The notes: a model not told the origin generated them from the sequence alone. Counted from the first letter of the stretch, positions 43,613 through 53,507 are shown. The stretch: 64,000 nt of DNA from Dyadobacter sp. CY345 (GCF_021502725.1 NZ_JAKFFS010000001.1:1612001-1676000); one strand, 5' to 3'. Made by a program: numbers and translations.

Positions 43613-45280
43613 ATGACTTTCAATTCCCAAACCCTTAAATTTCTTTTTTTGATTGCCCTGTTCGCATCTTGTAAAAAAGATGGCGAAAAGGCTCCTTCTG
43701 GTATTGAGCACGTCATTGTCATTGGCATTGACGGGCTCAGTCCCGATGGGATTCAAAAGGCAAAAACGCCTGTGATTCATGATATGATTGCTAACGGCAG
43801 CGTAAAATGGAATGTGCGTACGGTACTTACTTCCAGCAGCAGCCAGAATTGGGCTTCCATGATTATGGGCGCGGGCCCGGAGCAGCATGGCATTATCAGC
43901 AACGACTGGGAAATGGACGACCACACATTGCCGCCTATCGTTCAGGAAGCGGATGGCCGTTTTCCAACAATTTTCAGTGTTTTTCATAAAGCGAAACCGG
44001 AAGCAGAAATCGGGACGGTTTATCACTGGGATGGTTTTGGCAGATTGTTTCAAAAAAACGCACTCAATTACGATAAAAACTTTTCAACAGAGGATTCAAC
44101 GGCGACGGATTTTATCCGGTATATCAAAGATAAAAAGCCGGCACTTGGATTTGTACATTTTGATCATGTAGATCATGCAGGCCACCATGGCGGCCATGGG
44201 TCCCAGGAGTATTACCAATCAGTTGCGAAGGCTGACTCGTTGGTCGGACAGATTTTGAAGGGTATCAAAGACGCAGGTATTGAAGAAAATACTTCGGTCA
44301 TTATCTGGGCTGATCATGGTGGGATCGGATATGGACATGGAGGCGCAACGCCTCAGGAAGCAGAGATTGCCGGAATATTTTATGGCAAGGATGTGAAAAA
44401 AGGTTATAAAATTGAACAGCAGGTGTATACCTATGATCTGGCGGCAACAATTGCATTTGCTCTGGATATCACCCCGCCATATGCCTGGACGGGCCGTCCG
44501 GTGAAATCTGCTTTTGACGGATTTTCAGAACCTGAAAATTTATGGCTGGGAGAAAAAATGGTAACTCCGCCAGTTATTTATCCTGAACGAAAACTTTATC
44601 AGCAAGCTGGTGGATTATTTACCACTGAAACAGCAACGGTTAAAATCGATACAAAAGCGGAAAAAGGGATAACCAGATATACAACCGACGGTAAGGATCC
44701 GGATGAAGCTTCACCGGAGTATAAGGCTCCGTTTACAGTCAATAAGACGACGGTTGTAAAAGCGAAATCTTTCGATGAAAAGGGGAATGCAAGTTTGTTG
44801 TCAACAGCCTATTTTCGATTGGTTAAACCGGGTTCGGGAAATGGCCTAACTACCACTTTTTATCAGGGAAAAGAGCTTTCAAAACTCCCTGTATTTGGCA
44901 CTTTAAAGAAAGGATCATCCTGGATCAGCCCGGAGTTTAATATCAACCGCGATCAAATTAACGGGATACTTGAAAAAGGGAATGAGAGTTTCGCGTTGCA
45001 GTTTTCAGGTTTTATCCAGATTGACACACCCGGAAAATATACATTCTCAACACAATCTGATGATGGAAGTAAACTGTTCATTGACGGTAAAGAATTCGTG
45101 GATAATGACGGAAATCATGGCGTGATGGAAGAAACCGGATCAATCGAACTGACAGCCGGCAGACATCCGATTCGTGTGGAATATTATAACAATGGAGGCG
45201 GGTTCTGGCTTGATGCTTTTTATAAAGGACCAGGAATTACCAAACAATTGATTCCCGCCAACAAGCTTTTTGCGAAGTGA
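43613..45280 (+). CDS. Alkaline-phosphatase-superfamily lipoprotein with PA14 domain
   Basis: A 555-residue envelope lipoprotein (signal LKFLFLIALFASCKK). Catalytic domain about 25-290 of the NPP/phosphodiesterase branch: metal Asp in GIDGLSPDG, a Ser-rich nucleophile region (TSSSSQNWASM), HFDHVDHAGHHGG and WADHGG with the remaining Asp/His ligands. Then a chitobiase C-terminal-like Fn3 unit (about 330-395, TRYTTDGKDPDEASPEYKAP) and a PA14 domain (about 410-555, YTFSTQSDDGSKLFIDG). It probably hydrolyses phosphate or phosphonate esters outside the cytoplasm. PhnA (phosphonoacetate hydrolase) is of the same superfamily, but the domain fusion points to ester substrates. Start ATG 43613 gives the signal peptide. 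Confidence 0.85.
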   Translation: MTFNSQTLKFLFLIALFASCKKDGEKAPSGIEHVIVIGIDGLSPDGIQKAKTPVIHDMIANGSVKWNVRTVLTSSSSQNWASMIMGAGPEQHGIISNDWEMDDHTLPPIVQEADGRFPTIFSVFHKAKPEAEIGTVYHWDGFGRLFQKNALNYDKNFSTEDSTATDFIRYIKDKKPALGFVHFDHVDHAGHHGGHGSQEYYQSVAKADSLVGQILKGIKDAGIEENTSVIIWADHGGIGYGHGGATPQEAEIAGIFYGKDVKKGYKIEQQVYTYDLAATIAFALDITPPYAWTGRPVKSAFDGFSEPENLWLGEKMVTPPVIYPERKLYQQAGGLFTTETATVKIDTKAEKGITRYTTDGKDPDEASPEYKAPFTVNKTTVVKAKSFDEKGNASLLSTAYFRLVKPGSGNGLTTTFYQGKELSKLPVFGTLKKGSSWISPEFNINRDQINGILEKGNESFALQFSGFIQIDTPGKYTFSTQSDDGSKLFIDGKEFVDNDGNHGVMEETGSIELTAGRHPIRVEYYNNGGGFWLDAFYKGPGITKQLIPANKLFAK

Positions 45281-45349
45281 TAACTGATTATTCCTAAACA
45301 CTTTATATATTTTACAAATAATCTGACGCCGACATTTTTTTGAATAGCA

Positions 45350-46705
45350 ATGAGTGAAAAACAACACAATCGGACAGAAGGAGATATCAATCTGACATCA
45401 GCGCGGAGTAACTGGTATGCCGTAATAAAGGACGAAGATACCCTTTCTTTATTGGCAGAAGACTCTGAATATTTTCTTCACCAGGCACTTTCTACGCCTT
45501 GTCTGGATGTACTTGCTTCTTGCGAGGGAATTTATCTGACTGATATTCAATGCAAAAAATACATGGATTTTCATGGAAACAACGTGCATCAGGTTGGTTA
45601 CAGAAATCCTTATATCATTGACCGGATTAAGGAGCAATTGGATATTTTGCCGTTTTCTCCACGGCGTTATACCAACGTCCCGGCCATAGAACTGGCGAAA
45701 AAATTAAGTGCGCTCTTACCCGGCGATTTGAAGCGGGTTTTGTTTGCGCCAGGTGGCACGTCTTCGATCAGTATGGCTTTGAAACTGGCGAGAATTGTTA
45801 CTGGAAAACATAAAATTATTTCGCTCTGGGATTCCTTCCACGGCGCTTCCCTGGACGCTATTTCAGCGGGCGGCGAACTGGATTTCAGGAAAGATATTGG
45901 ACCGCTAATGCCCGGTGTCGAACGAATTCCGCCTCCGATGACCTATCGTGGCCCTTTCAATTCTGCTGGTGGCAGCGACGTTGCCTATGCAGATTACCTG
46001 GAATATGTCATTGAAAAGGAGAGTGATATCGGTGCTTTTATGATCGAGACCATTCGCAATACAGATGTTCAGATTCCATCGCAGGCTTATTGGACACGCG
46101 TTCGTGAAATTTGTAATAAACATAACGTACTGCTTATTCTGGATGAGATACCCATCGCATTTGGGCGTACGGGAAAAATGTTTGCTTTTGAACATTACAA
46201 CATTGAGCCCGATATTATCTGTCTTGGAAAAGGGCTCGGCGGAGGTGTGATGCCGATTGCGGCAATCGTCGCCAGAGAAAGTTATAATGTCGCCGGAAGC
46301 GTTTCGCTTGGACATTTTACACATGAGAAAAGTCCGCTTGGGTGCGTGGCAGGGCTGGCCATGCTTGAATTTATTGAAGATCATAAAATTCTGGAAAAAG
46401 TACTGGACGACGAGCAGTTTATGAAATTTGAAACTGATCGCCTGAAAGATAAATTTCCATTGATAGGAGATGTTCGCGGTATTGGTTTATTGTGGGGTAT
46501 CGAGTTGGTACGTGACAGAGAAACAAAGGAAAAGGCGGTACGTGAGGCAGAAATTGTCATGTATGAATGCCTAAAAAATGGGCTAAGTTTTAAAGTTTCG
46601 CAAGGCAATGTTTTGCAGCTTTCGCCACCGCTCACCATCACACGGGAAGAATTAACAAAAGCTTTACAAATATTGGAAACTGCTTTGGAGACGGCTTCCG
46701 TTTAA
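45350..46705 (+). CDS. pbfA: Class III aminotransferase homologue, likely (R)-1-hydroxy-2-AEP ammonia-lyase
   Basis: A 451-residue PLP enzyme of fold type I. Hallmarks: FAPGGTSSISMALKLAR, SFHGASLDAISAGG, LLILDEIPIAFGRTGKMFAFEH and the Lys in CLGKGLGGGVMP. Subgroup III aminotransferase relatives include PbfA, a lyase that turns (R)-1-hydroxy-2-aminoethylphosphonate into phosphonoacetaldehyde and ammonia. The location between phosphonate genes strongly favours that role over an ordinary transaminase. Full length for the family. The gene symbol is from context, not from a diagnostic residue I could verify. Confidence 0.75.
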   Translation: MSEKQHNRTEGDINLTSARSNWYAVIKDEDTLSLLAEDSEYFLHQALSTPCLDVLASCEGIYLTDIQCKKYMDFHGNNVHQVGYRNPYIIDRIKEQLDILPFSPRRYTNVPAIELAKKLSALLPGDLKRVLFAPGGTSSISMALKLARIVTGKHKIISLWDSFHGASLDAISAGGELDFRKDIGPLMPGVERIPPPMTYRGPFNSAGGSDVAYADYLEYVIEKESDIGAFMIETIRNTDVQIPSQAYWTRVREICNKHNVLLILDEIPIAFGRTGKMFAFEHYNIEPDIICLGKGLGGGVMPIAAIVARESYNVAGSVSLGHFTHEKSPLGCVAGLAMLEFIEDHKILEKVLDDEQFMKFETDRLKDKFPLIGDVRGIGLLWGIELVRDRETKEKAVREAEIVMYECLKNGLSFKVSQGNVLQLSPPLTITREELTKALQILETALETASV

Positions 46706-46734
46706 GATAAATATCAGCATTTTATCAGAGCGTC

Positions 46735-48036
46735 ATGCGAATTAAGAAGGCATTACTGGATTCAAATTTTTTATTTATTGCCTGGTCAATTATCGCATCC
46801 TTTGGCGCGTACTTTTGCATGTATGCATTCCGCAAACCATTCAATTCCGGCTTGTATGAAGGATTACAGCTGTCAGGAATTGGTTATAAAACAATACTGA
46901 TCCTATCTCAGGTTGCTGGATATACCTTGTCAAAATTTACCGGTATCAAGATTATTTCAGAACTCAAATCTACGTCACGCGTCAGGCTAATTATTTCGCT
47001 TATTCTCGTTGCCGAGGCTGCTTTGTTATTATTTGGCATCGTTCCTTACCCCTATAATTTCGTTTTTCTTTTTATCAATGGCCTCCCGCTCGGGATGGTT
47101 TATGGCGTTGTTTTCAGTTTTCTGGAAGGCCGGCGTTTTACTGAAATGATCGCGATGGGGTTAAATATCAGTATAATCATTGCATCCGGCGTATTGAAAA
47201 CAACCTATCTGGAAGTCCATAGCTGGTTTCCCTGGATCACGGAATTCTGGATGCCTTTTAGTATCGGATTGCTGTTTCTGCCTTTCTTTTTTCTTTTTGT
47301 GTGGATGCTGGACGTTTTGCCTGCGCCGACAGAAGAAGATATTCGGTTAAGGACGGAACGTGTTCCGATGACGAATGACGACAAAAGAAACGTACTGACG
47401 GAGTTTGGTCTTCCGGTTTTTTGCCTGCTTATTTGTTATATTATGCTAATCGTCGTCAGAGATTTTCGGGACAATTTTACCATTGAAATCTGGAATGAAA
47501 TTGACACCAACTGGGTTAGCAGCGTTCTGTCCCAGACTGAGATGATAACTGGTTTTGTCGTTCTAGTCGTGATTGGCAGTTTGGCTTTTATTAAAAATAA
47601 TCTCATTGGTTTCCGGATGACGAATGTTGTCATTTTTGCCGGTATTCTTATGAGCGCAGTTTCAACATATCTGTTTGAGAATAATCTGATAAGCGGTTTT
47701 TACTGGATGCTCTCGATAGGTACCGGAATGTTTCTGGCTTTCACAGTAATCCAGTCCGCCATTTTTGACCGCCTGATCGCCCTGTTCAGATTAAGAGCAA
47801 ATGCAGGTTTTTTTGTTTACATCTGTGAAAGTTTCGGTTACCTGTCAAGCGTTGGATTGTTGTTATATAAAGAATTTTTCATGAAACAGATGAGCTGGTC
47901 GCACGTTCTGATGCAGTTCATTTACTTGCAGGCAGCGGTCAGTTTGGTCTTGCTGATTATTGGAAATGTTTATCTCGAAAGACATCGGAGAAATGGTAAA
48001 GTTATTCAGGAGAAGAAACTTGTAAAAGCTTTGTGA
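46735..48036 (+). CDS. DUF5690 MFS-type transporter (probable phosphonate carrier)
   Basis: A 433-residue membrane protein with 12 predicted helices. The first helix ends in FCMYAFRKPFNSG, a motif like that of organophosphate:phosphate antiporters (GlpT/UhpT group). DUF5690 is a Bacteroidota family without a proven substrate. It lies 29 bp after the PbfA-like gene and ends the cluster, so uptake of 2-AEP or its hydroxy or N-methyl derivatives is the natural prediction. Confidence 0.85.
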   Translation: MRIKKALLDSNFLFIAWSIIASFGAYFCMYAFRKPFNSGLYEGLQLSGIGYKTILILSQVAGYTLSKFTGIKIISELKSTSRVRLIISLILVAEAALLLFGIVPYPYNFVFLFINGLPLGMVYGVVFSFLEGRRFTEMIAMGLNISIIIASGVLKTTYLEVHSWFPWITEFWMPFSIGLLFLPFFFLFVWMLDVLPAPTEEDIRLRTERVPMTNDDKRNVLTEFGLPVFCLLICYIMLIVVRDFRDNFTIEIWNEIDTNWVSSVLSQTEMITGFVVLVVIGSLAFIKNNLIGFRMTNVVIFAGILMSAVSTYLFENNLISGFYWMLSIGTGMFLAFTVIQSAIFDRLIALFRLRANAGFFVYICESFGYLSSVGLLLYKEFFMKQMSWSHVLMQFIYLQAAVSLVLLIIGNVYLERHRRNGKVIQEKKLVKAL

Positions 48037-48347
48037 CCGTTATCAATGGAGTTGCATGATAGGTAAAAGAGCAAGGAAAGCGATAAATACTACGATGATA
48101 AGATAGTTAACTCAGTTGTATGCCGTAGTATCTATTATTGAAATCCTATTTTTTAATGTATATGCTGTATTTGTCATAAATAGTGAATTGTTGAAATGAA
48201 GCAGCATCTGAAATTAATTTTTCAGGTGCTTTTTTATTTTACTTTTTAATATTAATGCTCAATCTATGAGTAGAGAGTTGTAGTAGTATACTTAGCTAGC
48301 TAGTTGATATTATATAGAAATAGTTACAAACTCTTCTCATTAACGTT
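48037..48347. other. Spacer between phosphonate locus and orphan nuclease
   Basis: About 310 bp. It holds an imperfect 12-nt inverted repeat (ATAAATACTACG at 48083-48094 and its complement with one mismatch at 48124-48135) and the terminator described separately. No gene. Confidence 0.4.
48203..48236 (+). terminator. Terminator of the phosphonate locus
   Basis: AGCATCTGAAA and TTTCAGGTGCT pair with one G-T wobble around a 6-nt loop, followed by six or more T. Confidence 0.7.
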
Positions 48348-49439
48348 ATGGACTTTAAAGATCAGGTAAAGCAGTTTAGCGAACGCGTTTCAAAACTGAA
48401 AGACAACATTCACACAGAAGAAGCGACTAAAAATGCTTTCATCATGCCATTTTTACAGGTTTTGGGTTACGACGTTTTCAATCCACTTGAAGTTGTTCCG
48501 GAATTTATTTGTGATATTGGCATTAAAAAAGGCGAGAAAATTGACTATGCGATATTCCGCGATGGAAGCCCAATTATTTTAGTGGAATGCAAACATTGGA
48601 AACAAAAACTTGATGTTCATGATGGTCAGCTTTTAAGATATTTTCATGTCTCCAAGGCTAAGTTCTCGATTCTCACCAATGGCCTAATTTTTAGATTCTA
48701 CACAGATTTGGCAGAGCCAAATAAGATGGATGAAAAACCCTTCCTAGAATTTAATATTGAAGAAATTAAAGATGGGCAGATAGAGCAGTTAAAGGAATTT
48801 CATAAGGCATATTTTGATGTTGAAAGTATCTATCAGTCAGCAAGCGAATTGAAATATATCAATGAGATAAGAAAGCTTGTACAAGTAGAATTCCATGAAC
48901 CAAACGATGATTTTGTTAAATATTTTGTAAAACAAATATACTCGTCAGTTGTTACCTCAAAGGTTATAGAAGCATTTAGGCCTTTGGTTAAGAGGACAGT
49001 TACAAACATAATCAATGACACGATAAATGAACGGCTAAAATCTGCGATTGCTCAGGTAGACGCGCCATTGGCGGAGGATGTGCCATCGCCATCACCTTCA
49101 AACCTTGCGTCCAAGTCAGACAAGGAAATAGTTACAACCGAAGAAGAACTTGAAGGATTCTACATTGTCCGGTCAATTCTTAGGCCATTTGTAAAGGCAA
49201 TACGTATAACACACAGGGACGCTTTATCATATTTTGCCATATTCCTAGATGATAATAACCGTAAGCCGATTTGTCGTCTGTATTTAGATAGTCCAAGCAA
49301 AAAGTACATTGGTTTGTTTGACAAGGATAAAAAAGAAACAAAATATGAAATAAAGTCTCTGGATGACATTTACACCTTTTCAAAAGAATTAGGAGCGACC
49401 TTAAATTCTTACATGGAAGTCAAAGCGGTAAACGCATAA
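48348..49439 (+). CDS. Orphan HsdR_N-type PD-(D/E)xK nuclease-like protein
   Basis: A 363-residue protein. Residues about 15-150 are a type I restriction HsdR N-terminal domain: TEEATKNAFIMPFLQVLGYDVF, then Asp66 (KIDYAIF) and Glu80-Cys-Lys82 (ILVECKHW), the PD-(D/E)xK core. The C-terminal half is a separate domain (about 255-360; LEGFYIVRSILRPFV) without motor motifs. No helicase, HsdM or HsdS gene is near. This stand-alone form is frequent in Bacteroidota and could act in defence or nucleic-acid turnover. The gene is more AT-rich than its neighbours to the eye, suggesting transfer. Confidence 0.8.
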   Translation: MDFKDQVKQFSERVSKLKDNIHTEEATKNAFIMPFLQVLGYDVFNPLEVVPEFICDIGIKKGEKIDYAIFRDGSPIILVECKHWKQKLDVHDGQLLRYFHVSKAKFSILTNGLIFRFYTDLAEPNKMDEKPFLEFNIEEIKDGQIEQLKEFHKAYFDVESIYQSASELKYINEIRKLVQVEFHEPNDDFVKYFVKQIYSSVVTSKVIEAFRPLVKRTVTNIINDTINERLKSAIAQVDAPLAEDVPSPSPSNLASKSDKEIVTTEEELEGFYIVRSILRPFVKAIRITHRDALSYFAIFLDDNNRKPICRLYLDSPSKKYIGLFDKDKKETKYEIKSLDDIYTFSKELGATLNSYMEVKAVNA

Positions 49440-49630
49440 AAAAATCGGACTTTCGACTGTGAGCTAGGTGGAGAAACCAATCAGTAAAGAAAATGGACCA
49501 CCTAGCTTCAATATTCTTAATCCAATATTTTATATAAACAAAAAAATACCATTTGCAGTAATTTCTTACGCTTCAATCCTTATACCAAATGTAGTGATCT
49601 CGATAACAGTCAAAACATTGGTATTCTGGT

Positions 49631-52600
49631 ATGAACACATTAAGGTCAGTTCCCCTCTTTTTATTTTTTGTAATTATAAATTTCTGGTACCCTTTCGCTG
49701 AACCAAAAAAATCTACGGATTCGTCCGTCTCAAAGGATCCTGTACTAACAATTGTTCAGAATGCATCAAAGGAAACGATCAGTATTTTCAGGGGTACTGA
49801 GGTAAAACCTATCCTGGTTCAAAATACAAAAGCAGACTTCCGGCCGTATCTCCACCCAATCATAGCACCGGATGGAAAAGGTGTTCTGACCGAATATAGT
49901 CCTGGTCATCACAAACATCAAACAGGTATTTATTGGGGATATACCCGCGTCAACGGTCGTGATTATTTCCATCACCCTGATGGAGCTTATTGGCGGCGGG
50001 TCTCAGCGACGGTTGTGGAAGCGAAGGGTTTGGAAGTAAAATGGAGGACGGTTTACGATTTACTGGATTCGACTGGGACCGCCGTTCTGACGGAAACGCA
50101 AAACTGGTCGATGCGGCAAAAAGACGGAAAATATCTGCTTGATCTGGAATGGAGTGGTGAGGCAAAAACAGATGTGACAATCGGAAAGTATGATTATGGC
50201 GGATTGTTTGTAAGAATGCCCTGGAAAGAAGGAATAAAAGGCGAGGTGATCAACGCCGCCCGCCAGCGAAATGAAAAAGCAGAAGGACAGCCTGCGATGT
50301 GGGTTGATATTGCCATGCAGGTTGAAGGCAGAAATGATCTGGCACATATTGCCATTCTTGATCATCCCGAAAATAAAGGTTATCCGCAAACCTGGCGGGT
50401 AGATGGTCAGCTGGGCGCAGGTCCTGCGAGGGCAAAAAAAGCTGATTGGCATATTAAAAAAGGAGAAACCGAAGTGATCAAACATGAACTGGTTATCTAC
50501 ACCGGTGTGCTGAATGATGTTGAACTTACCAAAACCTTTGGCGAATTTATTGGCAACAACGGTACCTACAACACTGCCGCGTTGTGGGCAATTGCTCAAA
50601 AGGAGGGAAGAGAAGCAAAATTTTTAAGTGCACAGGAAGCAGTTGCCGCAATGACAATCAAAGATGGTTTTCAGGTGAACGCGTGGGCGTCCGAGCCGAT
50701 GATGACGCAACCGATGGCTTTTTGCTGGGATGACCGGGGGCGTATGTGGATCGCTGAAAATAAAGATTATGAATCAAGAGGAAAAGGATTTTCCAATGCA
50801 GGTGACAGCAGAATACTGATTCTTGAAGATACTGATCATGACGGAATGGCTGACAAACGAACTGTTTTCATGGAAGGAATTGCGTTCCCGTCTGCGATCG
50901 CGGTAGGTTTTGACGGTGTGTTCGTCGGGGCTCCACCAAATTTGCTTTTTGTCCCCGATAAAAACGGAGATGACAAGGCTGATATGGATGCCATTGAAGT
51001 TCGGCTGACAGGCTGGGGAATCCGGGACCGACATGAAACGCTGAACAGTTTTCACTGGGGGCCGGATGGGTGGTTATATGGTTTGCAGGGTTTTGCAACG
51101 CCATCGAAGGTTGGGAAACCAATCGGGAAAGGCAGGATTTTTAGGCACAAAGATCCTTTTCCGACCGACAATTTGAAGGAAGGAACTGATATTAACGGCG
51201 GAGTATGGCGTTACCATCCTCTCAAAGATAAATTTGAAGTTGTTGCACATGGATTCAGTAATCCGTGGGGTATAGATTATGACGCAAAAGGTCAGCTGTT
51301 GATGACTGCATGCGTTATTCCGCATTTGTGGCATGTTGTACCGGGAGGAATTTATCACCGTCAGGGCGGTCAGCATTTCAATCCCTACGTTTATAATGAT
51401 ATCAAAACCATCGCCGATCATAGCCACCGTTCTGCCCATGGGGGAGCGCGTGTATACCTTTCCGATGCATTTCCTGAAACAGAAAATGGCAGAATTTTTA
51501 TGGCTAATATTCATGAACACGGCATTCTATCAGACGTTCTGGAACGCAAGGGTTCCGGTTTTTCAGGCAAACATGGCGACGATTTCATGATGGCAAACAA
51601 TGCGCAGTGGGTTGGATTTAGTATGGAAGTCGGACCGGAAGGCGGGCTTTATGTGCTCGATTGGCATGATGCAGATATTTGCGGATCAGATGTTTTGAAT
51701 TCAGAAACCGGACGGATTTTCCGCATTATGCCTAAAATTTCTCAGGCTAAAAATTGGGAAAACCGATACGCCGATCTTACTAAACTTTCTGACGATGAAT
51801 TAGTTGACCTGCAATTGAGTAAAAGCGAATGGCATGCCAGAAGGGCTAGGATTATTCTTCAAAAACGTGCCTCAAAAAAACCTTTACCACAAGAAATCTA
51901 TGATAAGTTGTTTTCGATTTTTTTCAAAAATACCAACCCCGATTGGCGCCTGCGTGCCATGTGGAGTCTGCAGGTAACTGATGGTCTGGATAATAAAATG
52001 CTGGTGGATGCTTTGTCGGATGAGGACGAATATGTCAGAGCCTGGGCGATCCAGTTTTTGACAGAAGAGAAAAATGCAGGGAAGGAGGTTGTTGCAAAAT
52101 TTGCTCAGCTTGCCAGTAGCGAGCAATCGGCTGTTGTTCGGCTGTATCTGGCTTCGGCTTTGCAGCGGTTGGGTTATGACGACCGGTGGGATGTCGCAAA
52201 GGGTTTGTTGTCACATCAGGAAGATGGGAATGACCATAATTTGCCAAAGATGATCTGGTATGGGATTGAACCGTTGATACAGGAAAACACTTCCCGCGCG
52301 CTGGAACTCGCCGTTCAAAGTAAAATTCCAATGGTTACTCAGTTCATCGCACGAAGAACAGTAGATGCGGACGTACTTGAACGATTGGTTTCATTGGTAG
52401 GCAAAAAGTGGACCAACCAGGTTTCATTGCTGGAAGGCATGCGTGACGGACTGGAAGGAAGAACAGATCTGAAAACACCTGCGAATTGGAATGCTGTCTA
52501 TGCCGGTTTGAAATCGCAGGGAAAACCCGTCGCTCAGCTGGCCTATGAAATATCAAATCATTTCGGAGATACCGAGGCTGCAAAAAATGCGCTTGTTGTT

Positions 52601-53470
52601 TTGAAGAATAAAAACGCAACAGCCGACCAGCGCCGTAAATCCTTGCAGTTATTAGCGATCAGACAACGCCCTGAACTGGTTAAAGAATTACCTGCACTGC
52701 TTGATGATAACAATATCAGTATAGACGCGATCCGCGCCATGGCTGGATTTGACAATGAATCACTCGCCAGGCTGTTGATTGAACGTTATCCAAAGTTCAA
52801 CACTGCGGAAAAGGCCGAAGCCATTCAGACACTTGCGTCCCGACCTAAATCAGGATGGATTTTAACGCAGGCACTTTCTAAAAATATAATTTCAAAAAAG
52901 GACATTCCGACTTATGTTGCCCGGCAGTTGAGAAGGGTTGTCGGCAGCGGCTTTGTTGAAGTATGGGGGCCGATTGACCATGTGGCGTTTGATGAAAATG
53001 CTTACAAAAAATACAAAAATCTGTTAACTGATCAGAACATTAGTCAGGCGAATGTTGGTCAGGGCAGGTTGATTTTTAAAAGAACCTGTGCGCCGTGTCA
53101 TAAAATGTATGGCGAGGGCGGGATTATCGGGCCGGAACTCACCGGTTCAAACCGTGCCAATCTTGATTATTTACTTGGAAATATCCTGGATCCAAGCGGA
53201 GAAATTCAGGACGATTATAAAATGGTTGTAGTGACGACGCGGGATGGACGGACTTATGTTGGAAATATTGCCAAGGAAACTGAGCGGCAGATCACGCTTC
53301 GGATTGTGGGACAGGATGCCGTGGCCATCAATAAATCCGATATCCAGACGCGGGAAACAACACCCGTTTCCATGATGCCTTCCGGTTTGCTGGATGATTT
53401 ATCGGATAAGGAAATTACGGCATTGGTTGGATATATGAGGACAAGTAAGCAGATTGAGTTGTCAAAATAA
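49631..53470 (+). CDS. DUF6807 (PmoA-like) + PVC-type dehydrogenase propeller + HEAT + cytochrome c fusion
   Basis: A 1279-residue exported protein (N-terminal hydrophobic signal). Order: DUF6807/PmoA-like domain at about 35-310 (YSPGHHKHQTGIYWGYTRVNG); PVC-type propeller of the membrane-bound-dehydrogenase kind at about 330-690 (MWIAENKDY, ILEDTDHDGMADKRTVF); HEAT-like helical repeats at about 700-1120; and a C-terminal heme domain at about 1140-1279 with CAPCH (CxxCH) and GEGGIIGPELTG, DPSGEIQDDY. Such proteins act in oxidation of sugars in the periplasm. The single-chain fusion of DUF6807 with the dehydrogenase is unusual; they are often separate genes. Confidence 0.88.
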   Translation: MNTLRSVPLFLFFVIINFWYPFAEPKKSTDSSVSKDPVLTIVQNASKETISIFRGTEVKPILVQNTKADFRPYLHPIIAPDGKGVLTEYSPGHHKHQTGIYWGYTRVNGRDYFHHPDGAYWRRVSATVVEAKGLEVKWRTVYDLLDSTGTAVLTETQNWSMRQKDGKYLLDLEWSGEAKTDVTIGKYDYGGLFVRMPWKEGIKGEVINAARQRNEKAEGQPAMWVDIAMQVEGRNDLAHIAILDHPENKGYPQTWRVDGQLGAGPARAKKADWHIKKGETEVIKHELVIYTGVLNDVELTKTFGEFIGNNGTYNTAALWAIAQKEGREAKFLSAQEAVAAMTIKDGFQVNAWASEPMMTQPMAFCWDDRGRMWIAENKDYESRGKGFSNAGDSRILILEDTDHDGMADKRTVFMEGIAFPSAIAVGFDGVFVGAPPNLLFVPDKNGDDKADMDAIEVRLTGWGIRDRHETLNSFHWGPDGWLYGLQGFATPSKVGKPIGKGRIFRHKDPFPTDNLKEGTDINGGVWRYHPLKDKFEVVAHGFSNPWGIDYDAKGQLLMTACVIPHLWHVVPGGIYHRQGGQHFNPYVYNDIKTIADHSHRSAHGGARVYLSDAFPETENGRIFMANIHEHGILSDVLERKGSGFSGKHGDDFMMANNAQWVGFSMEVGPEGGLYVLDWHDADICGSDVLNSETGRIFRIMPKISQAKNWENRYADLTKLSDDELVDLQLSKSEWHARRARIILQKRASKKPLPQEIYDKLFSIFFKNTNPDWRLRAMWSLQVTDGLDNKMLVDALSDEDEYVRAWAIQFLTEEKNAGKEVVAKFAQLASSEQSAVVRLYLASALQRLGYDDRWDVAKGLLSHQEDGNDHNLPKMIWYGIEPLIQENTSRALELAVQSKIPMVTQFIARRTVDADVLERLVSLVGKKWTNQVSLLEGMRDGLEGRTDLKTPANWNAVYAGLKSQGKPVAQLAYEISNHFGDTEAAKNALVVLKNKNATADQRRKSLQLLAIRQRPELVKELPALLDDNNISIDAIRAMAGFDNESLARLLIERYPKFNTAEKAEAIQTLASRPKSGWILTQALSKNIISKKDIPTYVARQLRRVVGSGFVEVWGPIDHVAFDENAYKKYKNLLTDQNISQANVGQGRLIFKRTCAPCHKMYGEGGIIGPELTGSNRANLDYLLGNILDPSGEIQDDYKMVVVTTRDGRTYVGNIAKETERQITLRIVGQDAVAINKSDIQTRETTPVSMMPSGLLDDLSDKEITALVGYMRTSKQIELSK

Positions 53471-53507
53471 ACTTGCTTCTTCGTTACTCACTAATTATTT
53501 GAAAACC

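Noticed and set aside
45350-46705. Glutamate-1-semialdehyde aminomutase or acetylornithine aminotransferase
   Set aside because: Shares the class III fold, but the neighbours are phosphonate genes and hemL/argD partners are absent.
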